The notes under the pieces were generated by a model. The model ran no database searches, was not told where the DNA came from, and worked only from the letters and a program-made list of their open reading frames with translations. Both the position numbers and the translations under genes were made by a program. Source: Vicinamibacterales bacterium (GTDB taxonomy: Bacteria > Acidobacteriota > Vicinamibacteria > Vicinamibacterales > UBA2999). From it: a DNA stretch of 64,000 nt. Positions 9,809-18,023 of this stretch are shown one piece after another; the first letter of the stretch is position 1, and each line of letters opens with the position of its first letter. The stretch is from the NCBI GenBank assembly GCA_041394705.1, contig JAWKHS010000008.1, positions 124,001 to 188,000 on the forward strand, given 5' to 3'.

Positions 9809-9826
9809 CGCGGTCTCCGCGCAGCT

Positions 9827-11248
9827 TCAGGCGCGGCGGATACGGACGAAGTTCGACGCGCCGCGGTCCAGGTCGGGGCTGACGTTCACGATGACGGCCG
9901 TGGGCGAGGCCGTCAGCGCGCCCATGCCCCGCAGCTCGTCCACCACGCGCGCGGCCACGGAGTCCACGTCGCCCTCGAGCGACATCACCAGGGGCACCAC
10001 GCCCCACCAGAGCGCGAGCCGGCGCGCCACCTCCGGGCGATCGGTGGCCGCGTAGATCGGGGCGGTGGGCCGCCCGCTCGACAGCATGCGCGCGGTGCGT
10101 CCTTCGCGCGTCACGGCCACGATGGCGCCCGCGTGCGATCGGGCCGCCAACCCGATGGCGGCGTCGGCGAGTCCGGCGGCGTGGTCCCACGGGCCGTCGC
10201 CGCTGGCGCGCGGGACCGCGATCGGACGCCGCACGCCGTCCGACTCGGCGTCGCGGATGATGGCGTCGAGCGCCTCGATCGCCCTGACCGGGAACTTCCC
10301 CGCCGCGGTCTCGCCCGCGAGCATGATGGCGCCGGCGCCCATGTCCACGGCGCCAGCCGCGTCGCTCACCTCGGCGCGCGTCGGACGCGGCTCCTCGCGC
10401 ATCGACTCGAGGACCTGCGTCGCGACGATGGCGGGAATCCCCCTCGCCGCGGCCGTCCTGAGCACGTCCTTCTGGACCCTGGGCACGCGCTCGAACGGCA
10501 CCTCGAGCCCGAGGTCGCCGCGCGCGACCATCACGGCATCGGCGTGGTCGAGGATCTCGTCCAGCCGCGCGATGGCCTCGGGCCGCTCCAGCTTGGCGAC
10601 GAGCGGCACGTCGGGCACGCCATGCTCGATGGCCAGCGCGCGGGCGCGCTCCACGTCCGCCGCGGACTGCACGAAGCTCAGCGCCACGAGGTCCACGCCC
10701 AGCGCGAGGCCGAACGCCAGGTCCTCCGCGTCCTTGGCCGTGATGGCCCCGGACGGCAGCACCACCTCCGGCGCGTTGATGCCCTTGTGCTCGGCCAGCA
10801 GGCCGCCATTGACCACGCGCGTCGTGATGGCCACGCCGTCGCTCGACTGCACGGCGAGCTCGATGCGGCCGTCGTCCAGCAGCAGGCGATCACCGCCGCG
10901 GACGGAGCGGGCGAGCTCGGCGTACGGCGTGGACACGCGGCCGGCGCCGCCGACGAAGTCGCCGGTCGCGATGACGAGCGTGTCGCCCTCGCGCAGCGCG
11001 ATCGGCTGCCCGCCCTCGAGCAGCCCGGTCCGGATCTTCGGGCCGCTCAGGTCCTGCATGATGGCCACGTGCCGTCCGGCGCGGTCCGCGGCGGCCCGGG
11101 CGCGGGTGAAGGTGGCGCGGTGCGTGTCGTGCGTGCCGTGGGAGAAGTTGAGGCGCAGGACCTCGGCGCCAGCCGCGATGAGCGCGTCGAGCGTGGCGTC
11201 GTCCGAGGTGGCCGGCCCGAGGGTGGCGACGATCTTGGTATGCCTCAC
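9827..11248 (-). CDS. pyk: Pyruvate kinase
   Basis: 473 residues, normal family length. It converts phosphoenolpyruvate and ADP to pyruvate and ATP in glycolysis. Visible signatures: TKIVATLGPA at the N-terminus, LRLNFSHG, DLSGPKIRTG, the lysine motif KLERPEAI, MVARGDLGLEVP, TQVLESM, PTRAEVSDAAGAV and IMLAGETAAGKFP. The C-terminal domain is short and divergent. The start is the GTG at 11248, giving the usual MRHTKIV; it is supported by a TAGGCT hexamer eight bases upstream, suggesting a leaderless mRNA. A TTG at 11272 is in frame but adds residues not seen in the family. It diverges from the methyltransferase gene with only 35 bp between. Confidence 0.95.
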   Translation of the reverse strand: MRHTKIVATLGPATSDDATLDALIAAGAEVLRLNFSHGTHDTHRATFTRARAAADRAGRHVAIMQDLSGPKIRTGLLEGGQPIALREGDTLVIATGDFVGGAGRVSTPYAELARSVRGGDRLLLDDGRIELAVQSSDGVAITTRVVNGGLLAEHKGINAPEVVLPSGAITAKDAEDLAFGLALGVDLVALSFVQSAADVERARALAIEHGVPDVPLVAKLERPEAIARLDEILDHADAVMVARGDLGLEVPFERVPRVQKDVLRTAAARGIPAIVATQVLESMREEPRPTRAEVSDAAGAVDMGAGAIMLAGETAAGKFPVRAIEALDAIIRDAESDGVRRPIAVPRASGDGPWDHAAGLADAAIGLAARSHAGAIVAVTREGRTARMLSSGRPTAPIYAATDRPEVARRLALWWGVVPLVMSLEGDVDSVAARVVDELRGMGALTASPTAVIVNVSPDLDRGASNFVRIRRA

Positions 11249-11256
11249 GTGCGTCA

Positions 11257-11262
11257 AGCCTA
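11257..11262 (-). promoter_or_regulatory. Candidate -10 of pyk
   Basis: TAGGCT on the minus strand ends 8 nt before the GTG of pyk, which would put the transcription start at or next to the start codon. No clear -35 is seen. Confidence 0.35.
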
Positions 11263-11267
11263 CAGCG

Positions 11268-11273
11268 TACAAT
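11268..11273 (+). promoter_or_regulatory. Candidate -10 of O-methyltransferase gene
   Basis: TACAAT (5 of 6 match to TATAAT) ends 10 nt before the ATG at 11284, with no ribosome-binding site between. This suggests leaderless transcription. It lies within 12 bp of the opposing pyk -10. Confidence 0.45.
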
Positions 11274-11283
11274 CGGCGGCGCG

Positions 11284-11979
11284 ATGCGTCCCTTGACGCC
11301 TCCGGCGGTCGACGCCTACCTGGACGGCCTGTCGCGCCCGCCGCATCCGGTGCTGGCGCGCATCCGCGAGGAGGGCCGAACCGCCGGCATTCCCATCGTC
11401 GACCCGCTGACTGGCGCGCTGCTGCACGGGCTGGCCCGGACGGCCGGCGCCACGCGCGTCCTCGAGATCGGAACCGCGATCGGCTACTCCGCGGTATGGC
11501 TGGCCACGGCCCTGCCGCCGTCGGGCCTGCTCGTGTCGCTCGAGCGCGATCCCGCGCGTGCGACGACGGCCCGCGCCTACTTCGCCGACGCCGGACTCGA
11601 CGACCGGATCAACGTGGTGGTCGGCGAGGCCAGCCGCTACCTGCACAAGCTGGCGGGGCCTTTCGATCTCATCTTCCAGGACGCCGACAAGACCGAGTAC
11701 GGACCGATGCTCGATGCGCTCGCCCGCCTCCTGCGGCCGGGCGGCGTGCTCGTGACCGACAACGTCCTGTGGTACGGCGAAGTCGTGCCGGGGCTGGTGG
11801 ACGCGCCGGCGAAACCACCCGACCAGACGGCGGCGATCGCGGAGTACAACCAGCGCCTGGCCGCCGATCCTCGCTTCACGACCAGCTGGCTGCCCGTGGG
11901 CGACGGCGTCGCGATTTCGGTGAAGCACCTGCAGGGACCGGAGACCGGGGACCCGGGACCAGGAACGGACGGGCGATGA
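11284..11979 (+). CDS. SAM-dependent O-methyltransferase (CCoAOMT-like)
   Basis: 231 residues. A class I methyltransferase of the catechol/caffeoyl-CoA O-methyltransferase family (Methyltransf_3; bacterial YrrM/TrmR-like). Motif I is VLEIGTAIGYSAVWLA, the acidic SAM-ribose contact is SLERD, and the metal-binding motifs are FQDADKTEYG and TDNVLWYG. It methylates a hydroxyl on a small aromatic or on tRNA (TrmR acts on tRNA wobble uridine); the sequence does not decide which. The C-terminal 14 residues (GPETGDPGPGTDGR) are encoded by a GC-only low-complexity tract and are probably an extension with no fold. Its stop overlaps the next ATG by 4 bp, so the small protein and amidase are translationally coupled to it. 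Confidence 0.85.
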   Translation: MRPLTPPAVDAYLDGLSRPPHPVLARIREEGRTAGIPIVDPLTGALLHGLARTAGATRVLEIGTAIGYSAVWLATALPPSGLLVSLERDPARATTARAYFADAGLDDRINVVVGEASRYLHKLAGPFDLIFQDADKTEYGPMLDALARLLRPGGVLVTDNVLWYGEVVPGLVDAPAKPPDQTAAIAEYNQRLAADPRFTTSWLPVGDGVAISVKHLQGPETGDPGPGTDGR

Positions 11980-12152
11980 CGGCGATCGAGCGGTGGCTGG
12001 CGGCGGCGGAGGCGGATGCGGAGCGCCGGGGGCTGCCGGCGTTGAAGGAGCTGCTGCGCGGACTGGCGACGGCCACCGAGGCGCTGCGCCAGGCGGACTG
12101 GAACGAAAGGGCGGGCGCGTCGGGCGACCGCCGCGACGGCGCGCAGTCATGA
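11976..12152 (+). CDS. 58-residue protein coupled to amidase
   Basis: It starts at an ATG overlapping the methyltransferase stop by 4 bp and ends overlapping the amidase ATG by 4 bp; such tight coupling argues that it is real. It is an amphipathic, helix-favouring, Ala/Leu/Arg/Glu-rich peptide (AIERWLAAAEADAERRGL...LRQADWN) with no membrane segment. No family is recognised with certainty. Small helical proteins encoded next to GatA-type amidases (GatC; AtzG next to AtzE) act as subunit partners, and this could be an analogous partner. That is inference from position and size. Confidence 0.6.
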   Translation: MTAIERWLAAAEADAERRGLPALKELLRGLATATEALRQADWNERAGASGDRRDGAQS

Positions 12153-13507
12153 GCGTCGGCGCCGGAAGCAGCATCGTGGAGGCGGCCGCGGCGCTCGCGC
12201 GCGGCCGCGTCACGTCCGAAGCCCTCACCGAGCAGTGCCTGGAGCGCATCGCCCGCCTGAATCCCAGGCTGAACGCGTTCATCCACGTCGCGTCCGCCCG
12301 GGCGATCGAGGCCGCGCGTGCCGCCGACCGCGCGCGGAGCGCGGGGCAGTCGGTCCCGGCGCTGCACGGCATTCCCCTGTCGCTCAAGGACCTCATCGAC
12401 GAGGCCGGCATCGCCACGACCGCCGGGTCCCTCGTGCGCAGGGACGCCGTGGCCGCCAGCGACGCGCCGATCACCGCGCGGCTGCGCGCGGCCGGCGCCG
12501 TGCTGGTCGGCAAGACGAACCTCCACGAGTTCGCGTTCGGCACGACGAACGAGGACTCCGGCTTCGGCGCGGCGCGGAACCCGGTGGACGACACGCGGGT
12601 CCCGGGCGGATCGAGCGGAGGGTCGGCCGCCGCGGTCGCCGCGGGGCTGTCGCTGGCGTCGATCGGCACCGACACCGGAGGGTCGATCAGGATTCCGGCG
12701 GCCGCGTGCGGCGTGGTGGGCCTGAAGCCGACGTGGGGCGAGATCCCGGCCGACGGCGTCGTGCCGCTCAGCCGCCAGCTGGATCACGTCGGGCCGCTCG
12801 CCCGGACCGTGACCGACGCGTGGCTGGTCCACGAGACGCTCGCGGGCAGACCGCCCGGCGCCGGCGCGCGCCTGGCGCCTCGCCCGGTCGAGGGGCTGCG
12901 GCTCGGTCTCCTCCGCGGCTATTTCGCCGAGCGGCTGGATCCCGAGGTGGAGGCGGTGTTCGACGCCGCGGTCGAACGCCTGCGCCGCCAGGGCGCGTCG
13001 ATCGAGCCCGTGGAGATCGCGCATGCGCGCGACATCGGCCCGATCTACCTCCACCTGGTCCTGGCGGATGCCGCGGCCTACCACGCGGCCGCGCTCGAGT
13101 CACGGCCGGAGGACTACACGCCGAACGTGCGCATCAGGCTGGAGATGGGCCGCTACGTCCTCGCCGAGGACTACGTGCGCGCGCTCGCGGGGCGCGAGGT
13201 CGTCGCGCGCGAGCTCGAGGCGGCGCTTGGCGGACGCGATGCCCTGCTGTGCCCCACCATGCCGGTGCCGGCGCCTCCGCTCGGGGCCGCGACGGTGCCG
13301 GTGGGCGCGACGAGCGAGCCCGTGCGCACCGCGATGCTTCGCCTGACGCAGCCCTTCAATCTCAGCCGGCAGCCCGCGCTGTCGCTGCCCTGCGGCTCGA
13401 CCGCCAGCGCCGGGATGCCCGTGGGCCTGCAGCTCGCTGGCCATGTCGGCCGGACCGAGGCGCTGCTGGAGGTGGGGCTGGCGGTGGAGCGGACGCTGGC
13501 CGGCTGA
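12149..13507 (+). CDS. Amidase-signature enzyme, GatA-like
   Basis: 452 residues of the amidase signature family. The full catalytic triad is present: Lys80 (PLSLKD), cis-Ser155 (GGSSGGSAAA) and nucleophile Ser179 (DTGGSIRIPA). The spacing matches GatA (Lys79/Ser154/Ser178 in the S. aureus enzyme). It hydrolyses an amide, or acts as the glutaminase subunit of tRNA-dependent amidotransferase. No gatB is adjacent, so a stand-alone amide hydrolase in the AtzE/allophanate-hydrolase branch is more likely. The start was chosen by the ATGA overlap with the 58-residue gene. The ORF is complete. It converges on a small membrane-protein gene. Confidence 0.9.
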   Translation: MSVGAGSSIVEAAAALARGRVTSEALTEQCLERIARLNPRLNAFIHVASARAIEAARAADRARSAGQSVPALHGIPLSLKDLIDEAGIATTAGSLVRRDAVAASDAPITARLRAAGAVLVGKTNLHEFAFGTTNEDSGFGAARNPVDDTRVPGGSSGGSAAAVAAGLSLASIGTDTGGSIRIPAAACGVVGLKPTWGEIPADGVVPLSRQLDHVGPLARTVTDAWLVHETLAGRPPGAGARLAPRPVEGLRLGLLRGYFAERLDPEVEAVFDAAVERLRRQGASIEPVEIAHARDIGPIYLHLVLADAAAYHAAALESRPEDYTPNVRIRLEMGRYVLAEDYVRALAGREVVARELEAALGGRDALLCPTMPVPAPPLGAATVPVGATSEPVRTAMLRLTQPFNLSRQPALSLPCGSTASAGMPVGLQLAGHVGRTEALLEVGLAVERTLAG

Positions 13508-13520
13508 GGAGCCGCCGCGT

Positions 13521-13748
13521 CTACAGGTAGCGGACCAGGCCCACCAGCGCGTTGTAGATCGCGTCCGCCAGCTCCTCGACCAGCGGACCGTATTCGCCGC
13601 GGTCCACCGCCTCGGCCACGGTGATGGGATCGGTCAGCGCGAGCCAGATCGTGGCGACGGCCACCAGGGCCGCCACGAGTCCGACCGCGCCCGCCAGGCT
13701 GATGCTGACGCGGCCGATACGGCTGGAGCGGGAGGTGGGGTCGGACAT
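13521..13748 (-). CDS. Small single-pass membrane protein
   Basis: 75 residues with one strong transmembrane helix (residues ~16-38, SISLAGAVGLVAALVAVATIW) and a short acidic amphipathic C-terminal segment (EELADAIYNALVGLVRYL). No family is recognised. The ATG start is at 13748. It follows the M16 peptidase pair on the same strand after a 108-bp gap, so it may be transcribed separately. Confidence 0.6.
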   Translation of the reverse strand: MSDPTSRSSRIGRVSISLAGAVGLVAALVAVATIWLALTDPITVAEAVDRGEYGPLVEELADAIYNALVGLVRYL

Positions 13749-13856
13749 GGCACTGTCCAGGGGCGATGATACACCCCGGATTGAGGGAGAGACGCCGGGG
13801 ACGACCCGTTTGTTTCGTCGGGCGCCGGTGTGTCGAGATCGTGACGGCCGCGCGCG

Positions 13857-15221
13857 TCAGGCGGTATCGGCGGTCCGCTCGGCCGCGAGGCCGCGGTCCA
13901 GGAGTCCCTGCGCCACGGCGTCCGGATCCCCGACGACGACGGCCGTGAGCGCGTCCGGACGGACGTGGCGGGCTGCCGCGGCCGCGACGTCCTCGAGCGT
14001 CACGGCAGTGAGACGCGGGACGAACTGCGCGAAGTGATCGGCGTCCAGGCCGTGCAGGGCCAGGGCCGCGACGGACCGGGCCACCTGCTGCGCGGTCTCG
14101 AAGCCGCGGGGATAGCCCAGGCCCACCGCGGCCTTCGCACGGGCCAGTTCGTCGGCCGTGACGGGCACGGTCGACATCAGCTCCGCCACCTCGCGGAGGA
14201 TCTCACCGACCGCATCGCCCGTCACCCGGGTCTGCACGCTCGTGTGGATGCTGAACGGCCCGCGATCCCGACGGAAGTCGAACCCGGATCGCACGCCGTA
14301 GGTGTAGCCCCGCGCCTGGCGCAGGTTGAGGTTCAGGCGGCTGACGAACTGGCCTCCGAGCACCGTGTTCCAGAGCAGCAGCGCGTGGTAGTCCGGCGTG
14401 CTGCGGGCGGCCGAAATCTGCCCCACCCTGATCTCGGACTGCGGAGCCCCCTGGCGCGGCACGAGGAGCACCCGCTGCCGGGGCTCGGGTGTGGCGCCAT
14501 GACGCGCGTCGGACGCCGTGGCAGCCGGGCCGCTCCAGTCGCCGAAGGCGCCGGCGACGAGCGCGTGCGCCGCGGCAGGGTCGACGTCACCGGCCACGAC
14601 GATGGTGGTCGCCGCGGGCACGTACGCGCCGAGGTGGAAGGCCCGGACCTCGTCGGCCGAGACGGCCGTGACCCCGGCCTCGTCGCCGATGGCGAAGTGA
14701 CCGTAGGGATGCGACTCGTAGATCGCGCGCATGAACGCGCGGTCCGCGACGGCCGCAGCCTGCGCGCGCATCTGGCGCAGCCGGTCGAGGCGCAGGCCGC
14801 GGACGCGCTCGACGTCGGCGGCCTGGAAGTGCGGCCGGCGCACGAGGTCCGCGAGCAGTTGGACGCCGCGGCCGGCGTGACGCGCCAGCGTCGTGATGGC
14901 GAGCACGGTGGCGTCCGGCCAGACCTGGATGTCGACGTCGGCGCCGATGCGCGCCAGGGCATCACCCAGGCCGGGGCCGTCGAGCGCGCCGGCGCCGTCG
15001 TCGAGCAGGTCGGCCGTGAAGGCCGCGAGGCCGAGCCGATCCGGCGGGTCCGCGGAGAGACCACCTCGCACGAGCGCCACCAGCGAGACGACGGGCGCGG
15101 CCGTGTGTGCCACCATGCGGACGTCGACACCGCTGGGCAGCCGCCGCTCCTCGATCGACGGGAAGAGGAAGGGCCGGGCCGCGCCGGGCGCGGGCAGGCG
15201 CGAGCGATCGACGGCGATCAT
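13857..15221 (-). CDS. M16 peptidase family protein, non-catalytic subunit
   Basis: 454 residues with the pitrilysin/insulinase fold (M16 and M16C domains: PYGHFAIGDEAGV; RQARGYTYGVRSGF). The zinc motif HxxEH expected near residue 65 is absent: the equivalent stretch reads LAAFTADLLDDGAG. Paired M16B proteins commonly work as one catalytic plus one inactive subunit that shapes the peptide-binding chamber; here the catalytic partner lies immediately upstream with a 4-bp ATGA overlap. No signal peptide is apparent from the chosen ATG. Confidence 0.9.
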   Translation of the reverse strand: MIAVDRSRLPAPGAARPFLFPSIEERRLPSGVDVRMVAHTAAPVVSLVALVRGGLSADPPDRLGLAAFTADLLDDGAGALDGPGLGDALARIGADVDIQVWPDATVLAITTLARHAGRGVQLLADLVRRPHFQAADVERVRGLRLDRLRQMRAQAAAVADRAFMRAIYESHPYGHFAIGDEAGVTAVSADEVRAFHLGAYVPAATTIVVAGDVDPAAAHALVAGAFGDWSGPAATASDARHGATPEPRQRVLLVPRQGAPQSEIRVGQISAARSTPDYHALLLWNTVLGGQFVSRLNLNLRQARGYTYGVRSGFDFRRDRGPFSIHTSVQTRVTGDAVGEILREVAELMSTVPVTADELARAKAAVGLGYPRGFETAQQVARSVAALALHGLDADHFAQFVPRLTAVTLEDVAAAAARHVRPDALTAVVVGDPDAVAQGLLDRGLAAERTADTA

Positions 15222-16522
15222 TGCGGCGACACCCGCGTCGACCCCGGAAGCGCCCGATCGGGCGCGTCGGCCGGCACGACGCTCAGGGCGACACCGGGCG
15301 CCTCGCGGAGCCAGCGCCGTACGGCGGCCGCGACCGACGCGGGCGTGGCGCGCGCGTAGCGGGCGCGGTCCTTCTCCAGGAAGCCGGGCGTCCTCGTGTA
15401 CACGTTGTAGGCGTTCAACTGGTCCGACTTGCCGCCGAAGCCGCCGATGGTCTGCAGGTGGTACACGAAGTGGGCCTCGGCCCGCGCCGTGGCGCGCTCG
15501 AACTCGTCGGCGGTCGGCCCCGACGTGGCCAGGTCGTCCAGTACGCGCGCAACCTCGCTCTCGATGGCCTGGAGCGGCTGGCCCGGCGCCGCCGTCGCCG
15601 CCACGTAGAACACGCTCGACATCTCGTGCGACGCCTGCAGCGCCGAGACGTCGGCCGCGAGCCGGCGCTCGTGGACGAGGGCGCGGTAGAGACGGGCGGT
15701 CTTGCCGTTGGCCAGGACGTCGGACGCGATGTCGAGGGCCGCGTCGTCGTCCTCGAACATCGCCGGCGTGTGCCAGGCCAGGGTCAGCCGGGGCAGTTCC
15801 ACGCGGTCGCCCAGCCAGACGCGCACCGGCGCGTCGAGCACGGCCATCCGCTGCGGGTGTGTCACGCGCGGACCCGCCGGGATCTCCCCGAAGTACCGCT
15901 CGGCCAGATCGAGGGCCTCACCCGCGTCCACGTCGCCGGCGATGGCGAGCGACGCGTTGGCCGGGTGGTAATAGGCCTGGAAGAACGCGCGGACGTCGTC
16001 CACGGTGGCGGCGAGCAGGTCGGCCGGCATGCCGATCGTGGGCCACGCATAGGGATGGTCGGGCGGATAGAGCGCCGACGACAGCGCGAAGGTCGAGAGG
16101 CCGTAGGGACGGTTCTCGTAGTTCTGGCGCCGCTCGTTCAGCACGACGTCCCGTTCGGTGGCGAACTTCGCGTGATCCAGCGCCGGCAGCAGGTAGCCCA
16201 TGCGGTCGGACTCCATCCACAGCGCGAGTTCCAGGGACGGCGAGGGCACGACCTCCCAGTAGTTGGTGCGATCGGCGTTGGTGGACCCGTTGACGAGACC
16301 GCCCGCGTCCTGCAGCGCCTCGAAATATCCGTGCGGGTGATGCGCCGAGCCCTTGAACATCAGGTGCTCGAACAGGTGGGCGAAGCCCGTACGGCCCAGT
16401 TGTTCGTGCCGCGAGCCGACGTGGTACCAGACGCTGACGGCCGCCATCGGCACGTGGCGGTCCACGTGGACGATCACGTCGAGGCCGTTGGCCAGCGTCC
16501 GGCTGGTGTACTGGATGTCCAT
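15218..16522 (-). CDS. M16 zinc peptidase, catalytic subunit
   Basis: 434 residues. The inverted zinc motif HLFEH (His49, Glu52, His53) is intact, with the downstream glutamate region ERDVVLNERRQNYE. It degrades peptides; homologues process small peptides, and some act in cofactor-peptide maturation. The start at 16522 (MDIQYTSRTL) is the first that gives the usual N-terminus; no clear ribosome site precedes it. It is translationally coupled to the inactive M16 partner. It diverges from the MFS gene across 161 bp. Confidence 0.92.
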   Translation of the reverse strand: MDIQYTSRTLANGLDVIVHVDRHVPMAAVSVWYHVGSRHEQLGRTGFAHLFEHLMFKGSAHHPHGYFEALQDAGGLVNGSTNADRTNYWEVVPSPSLELALWMESDRMGYLLPALDHAKFATERDVVLNERRQNYENRPYGLSTFALSSALYPPDHPYAWPTIGMPADLLAATVDDVRAFFQAYYHPANASLAIAGDVDAGEALDLAERYFGEIPAGPRVTHPQRMAVLDAPVRVWLGDRVELPRLTLAWHTPAMFEDDDAALDIASDVLANGKTARLYRALVHERRLAADVSALQASHEMSSVFYVAATAAPGQPLQAIESEVARVLDDLATSGPTADEFERATARAEAHFVYHLQTIGGFGGKSDQLNAYNVYTRTPGFLEKDRARYARATPASVAAAVRRWLREAPGVALSVVPADAPDRALPGSTRVSPQ

Positions 16523-16683
16523 GGAGCGTTGGGCCAAACCACGATCGTAGCGCGAACGCCGCCAGCCGATCATCTTTTGCGGCCGGGCTCTAGAGCCGAA
16601 ACCCCGTCGCCGCCCGCGCATTCCCGTCGGGCCCTCCCGGCCGCGCGCCCCAAGCCCGGCATTGGAGTACGGTAGGGGACCGC

Positions 16684-17924
16684 ATGCCCCTGCCCGTCGC
16701 ACGCCCGTCCGATGACGCCGTGGACGGCAGTCCCGCCTGGCGGGCGCTGGCGGCGGTGGCTGCGGCCGAGTTGTTGGGCATGTCCTTGTGGTTCTCGGCC
16801 ACCGCGGTGACGCCCTCGCTCGTGGACGCCTTCCGGCTCACCGCCGCGGAGACGTCGTGGCTCACGATGGCCGTCCAGGCGGGCTTCGTCGTGGGCACGC
16901 TCGTCACCGCGCTCGCCAACCTCGCCGACGTCGTCAATCCCCGGCGCCTGATGGGCGTCGGCTGCCTCGCGGGCGCGGCGTGCAACGCGGCCGCGCTCGT
17001 CATGACGGGCCCGCTGGCGCTCATCGCCACGCGGTTCCTCACGGGCGTCTCGCTGGCCTGGGTCTATCCGCCCGCGATGAAGATCGTCGCCGGGTGGTTC
17101 CGAACGCGCCGGGGGTTCGCGTTGGGCGTGCTCGTCGGCGGCCTCACGCTGGGCAAGGCCATGCCCCACCTGGTGACGGCGCTCTTCGGCGGTGCATGGC
17201 GGGTGTCCATGCTCTTCACGTCCGGACTGGCCCTGGCCGGCGCCGTGCTGGCGCTCGCGGTCGTCCGCGACGGCCCGCTGGCGCTCACGACGTCGCGGTT
17301 CGACTTCTCGGCCATCGGCCGCATTCTCGCCGTACGCGACGTGCGGCTCGTGACGCTCGGCTACCTCGGGCACATGTGGGAGCTGTACGCGATGTGGGCC
17401 TGGATGGCGGCCTTCGCCACCGCGAGCCTCGCGGCCAGCGGCGATCCCGGCGCCACGCGCCTGGCCGCACTCGTGGCGTTCGTGGCCATCGGCAGCGGCG
17501 CGCTGGGCTGCGTGTGGGCGGGGCGCCTGGCCGACCTGCTCGGCAAGGCCCGCATCGCCCGCGCCGCCATGGCCGTGTCGGGCTCTCGGCGCTCGCCACG
17601 GCCGTGGTCTACGGACGCCATCCGATCTGGCTCTTCGTGCTGGCCCTCGTCTGGGGTTTCAGCGTGGTGGCCGACTCGGCGCAGTTCTCGGCGCTGGTGA
17701 GCGAACGCGCCCCCGCCGACGCCGTCGGCACGGCGCTCACGCTCCAGACGTCGCTGGGCTTCCTTCTCACGATGGTGACGATCGACCTCACCCCGCGTAT
17801 CGCCGACGCCGCCGGCTGGCAATGGGCCTGCTGGCTCCTCGCCCTCGGCCCCGCCGCGGGCTGGTGGGTGATGGGGAGAGTGGGGGGGGCGGGGCTCGGC
17901 GTTCGGGGCTCGGGGCCCGGGTAG
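16684..17924 (+). pseudogene. MFS transporter with a single-base frameshift
   Basis: Major facilitator superfamily permease with twelve-helix character. The first ~300 codons are in one frame (MPLPVARPSD...LADLLGKARIARAAMAVSG). The last ~113 continue in the -1 frame (LSALATAVVYGRHPIWLF... to the TAG at 17922). The break is at about 17582, within GTGTCGGGCTCTCGGCG, where one missing base restores Gly-Leu-Ser-Ala-Leu. Family features include the helix 2-3 loop (ALANLADVVNPRRLMG) and repeated GRLADLLGKARI-type loops. The substrate is unknown. The intact reading on both sides of one indel suggests either a very recent mutation or a sequencing error. The last residues run into a GC-only repeat tract. 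Confidence 0.8.
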
Positions 17925-18022
17925 GAGAGGGTTCGCCCCGGACGGCGCGGCCCGACCCGTCTCGGTTCACGGCGCGTGGAGCGAGCGCGTGACACCGGCA
18001 ACCCGGGCCCCGGGCCCCGGCT
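17885..18022. repeat. GC-only low-complexity tract at convergent gene ends
   Basis: G- and C-rich short repeats (GGGGCTCGG, GGGGCCCGGG units) occupy the 3' end of the MFS gene and recur in inverted orientation at about 18001-18024, next to the Mrp stop codon. The two blocks are partly self-complementary. They may act as a transcription end or as a slippage hotspot; no known repeat family is claimed. Confidence 0.4.
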
Positions 18023-18023
18023 C

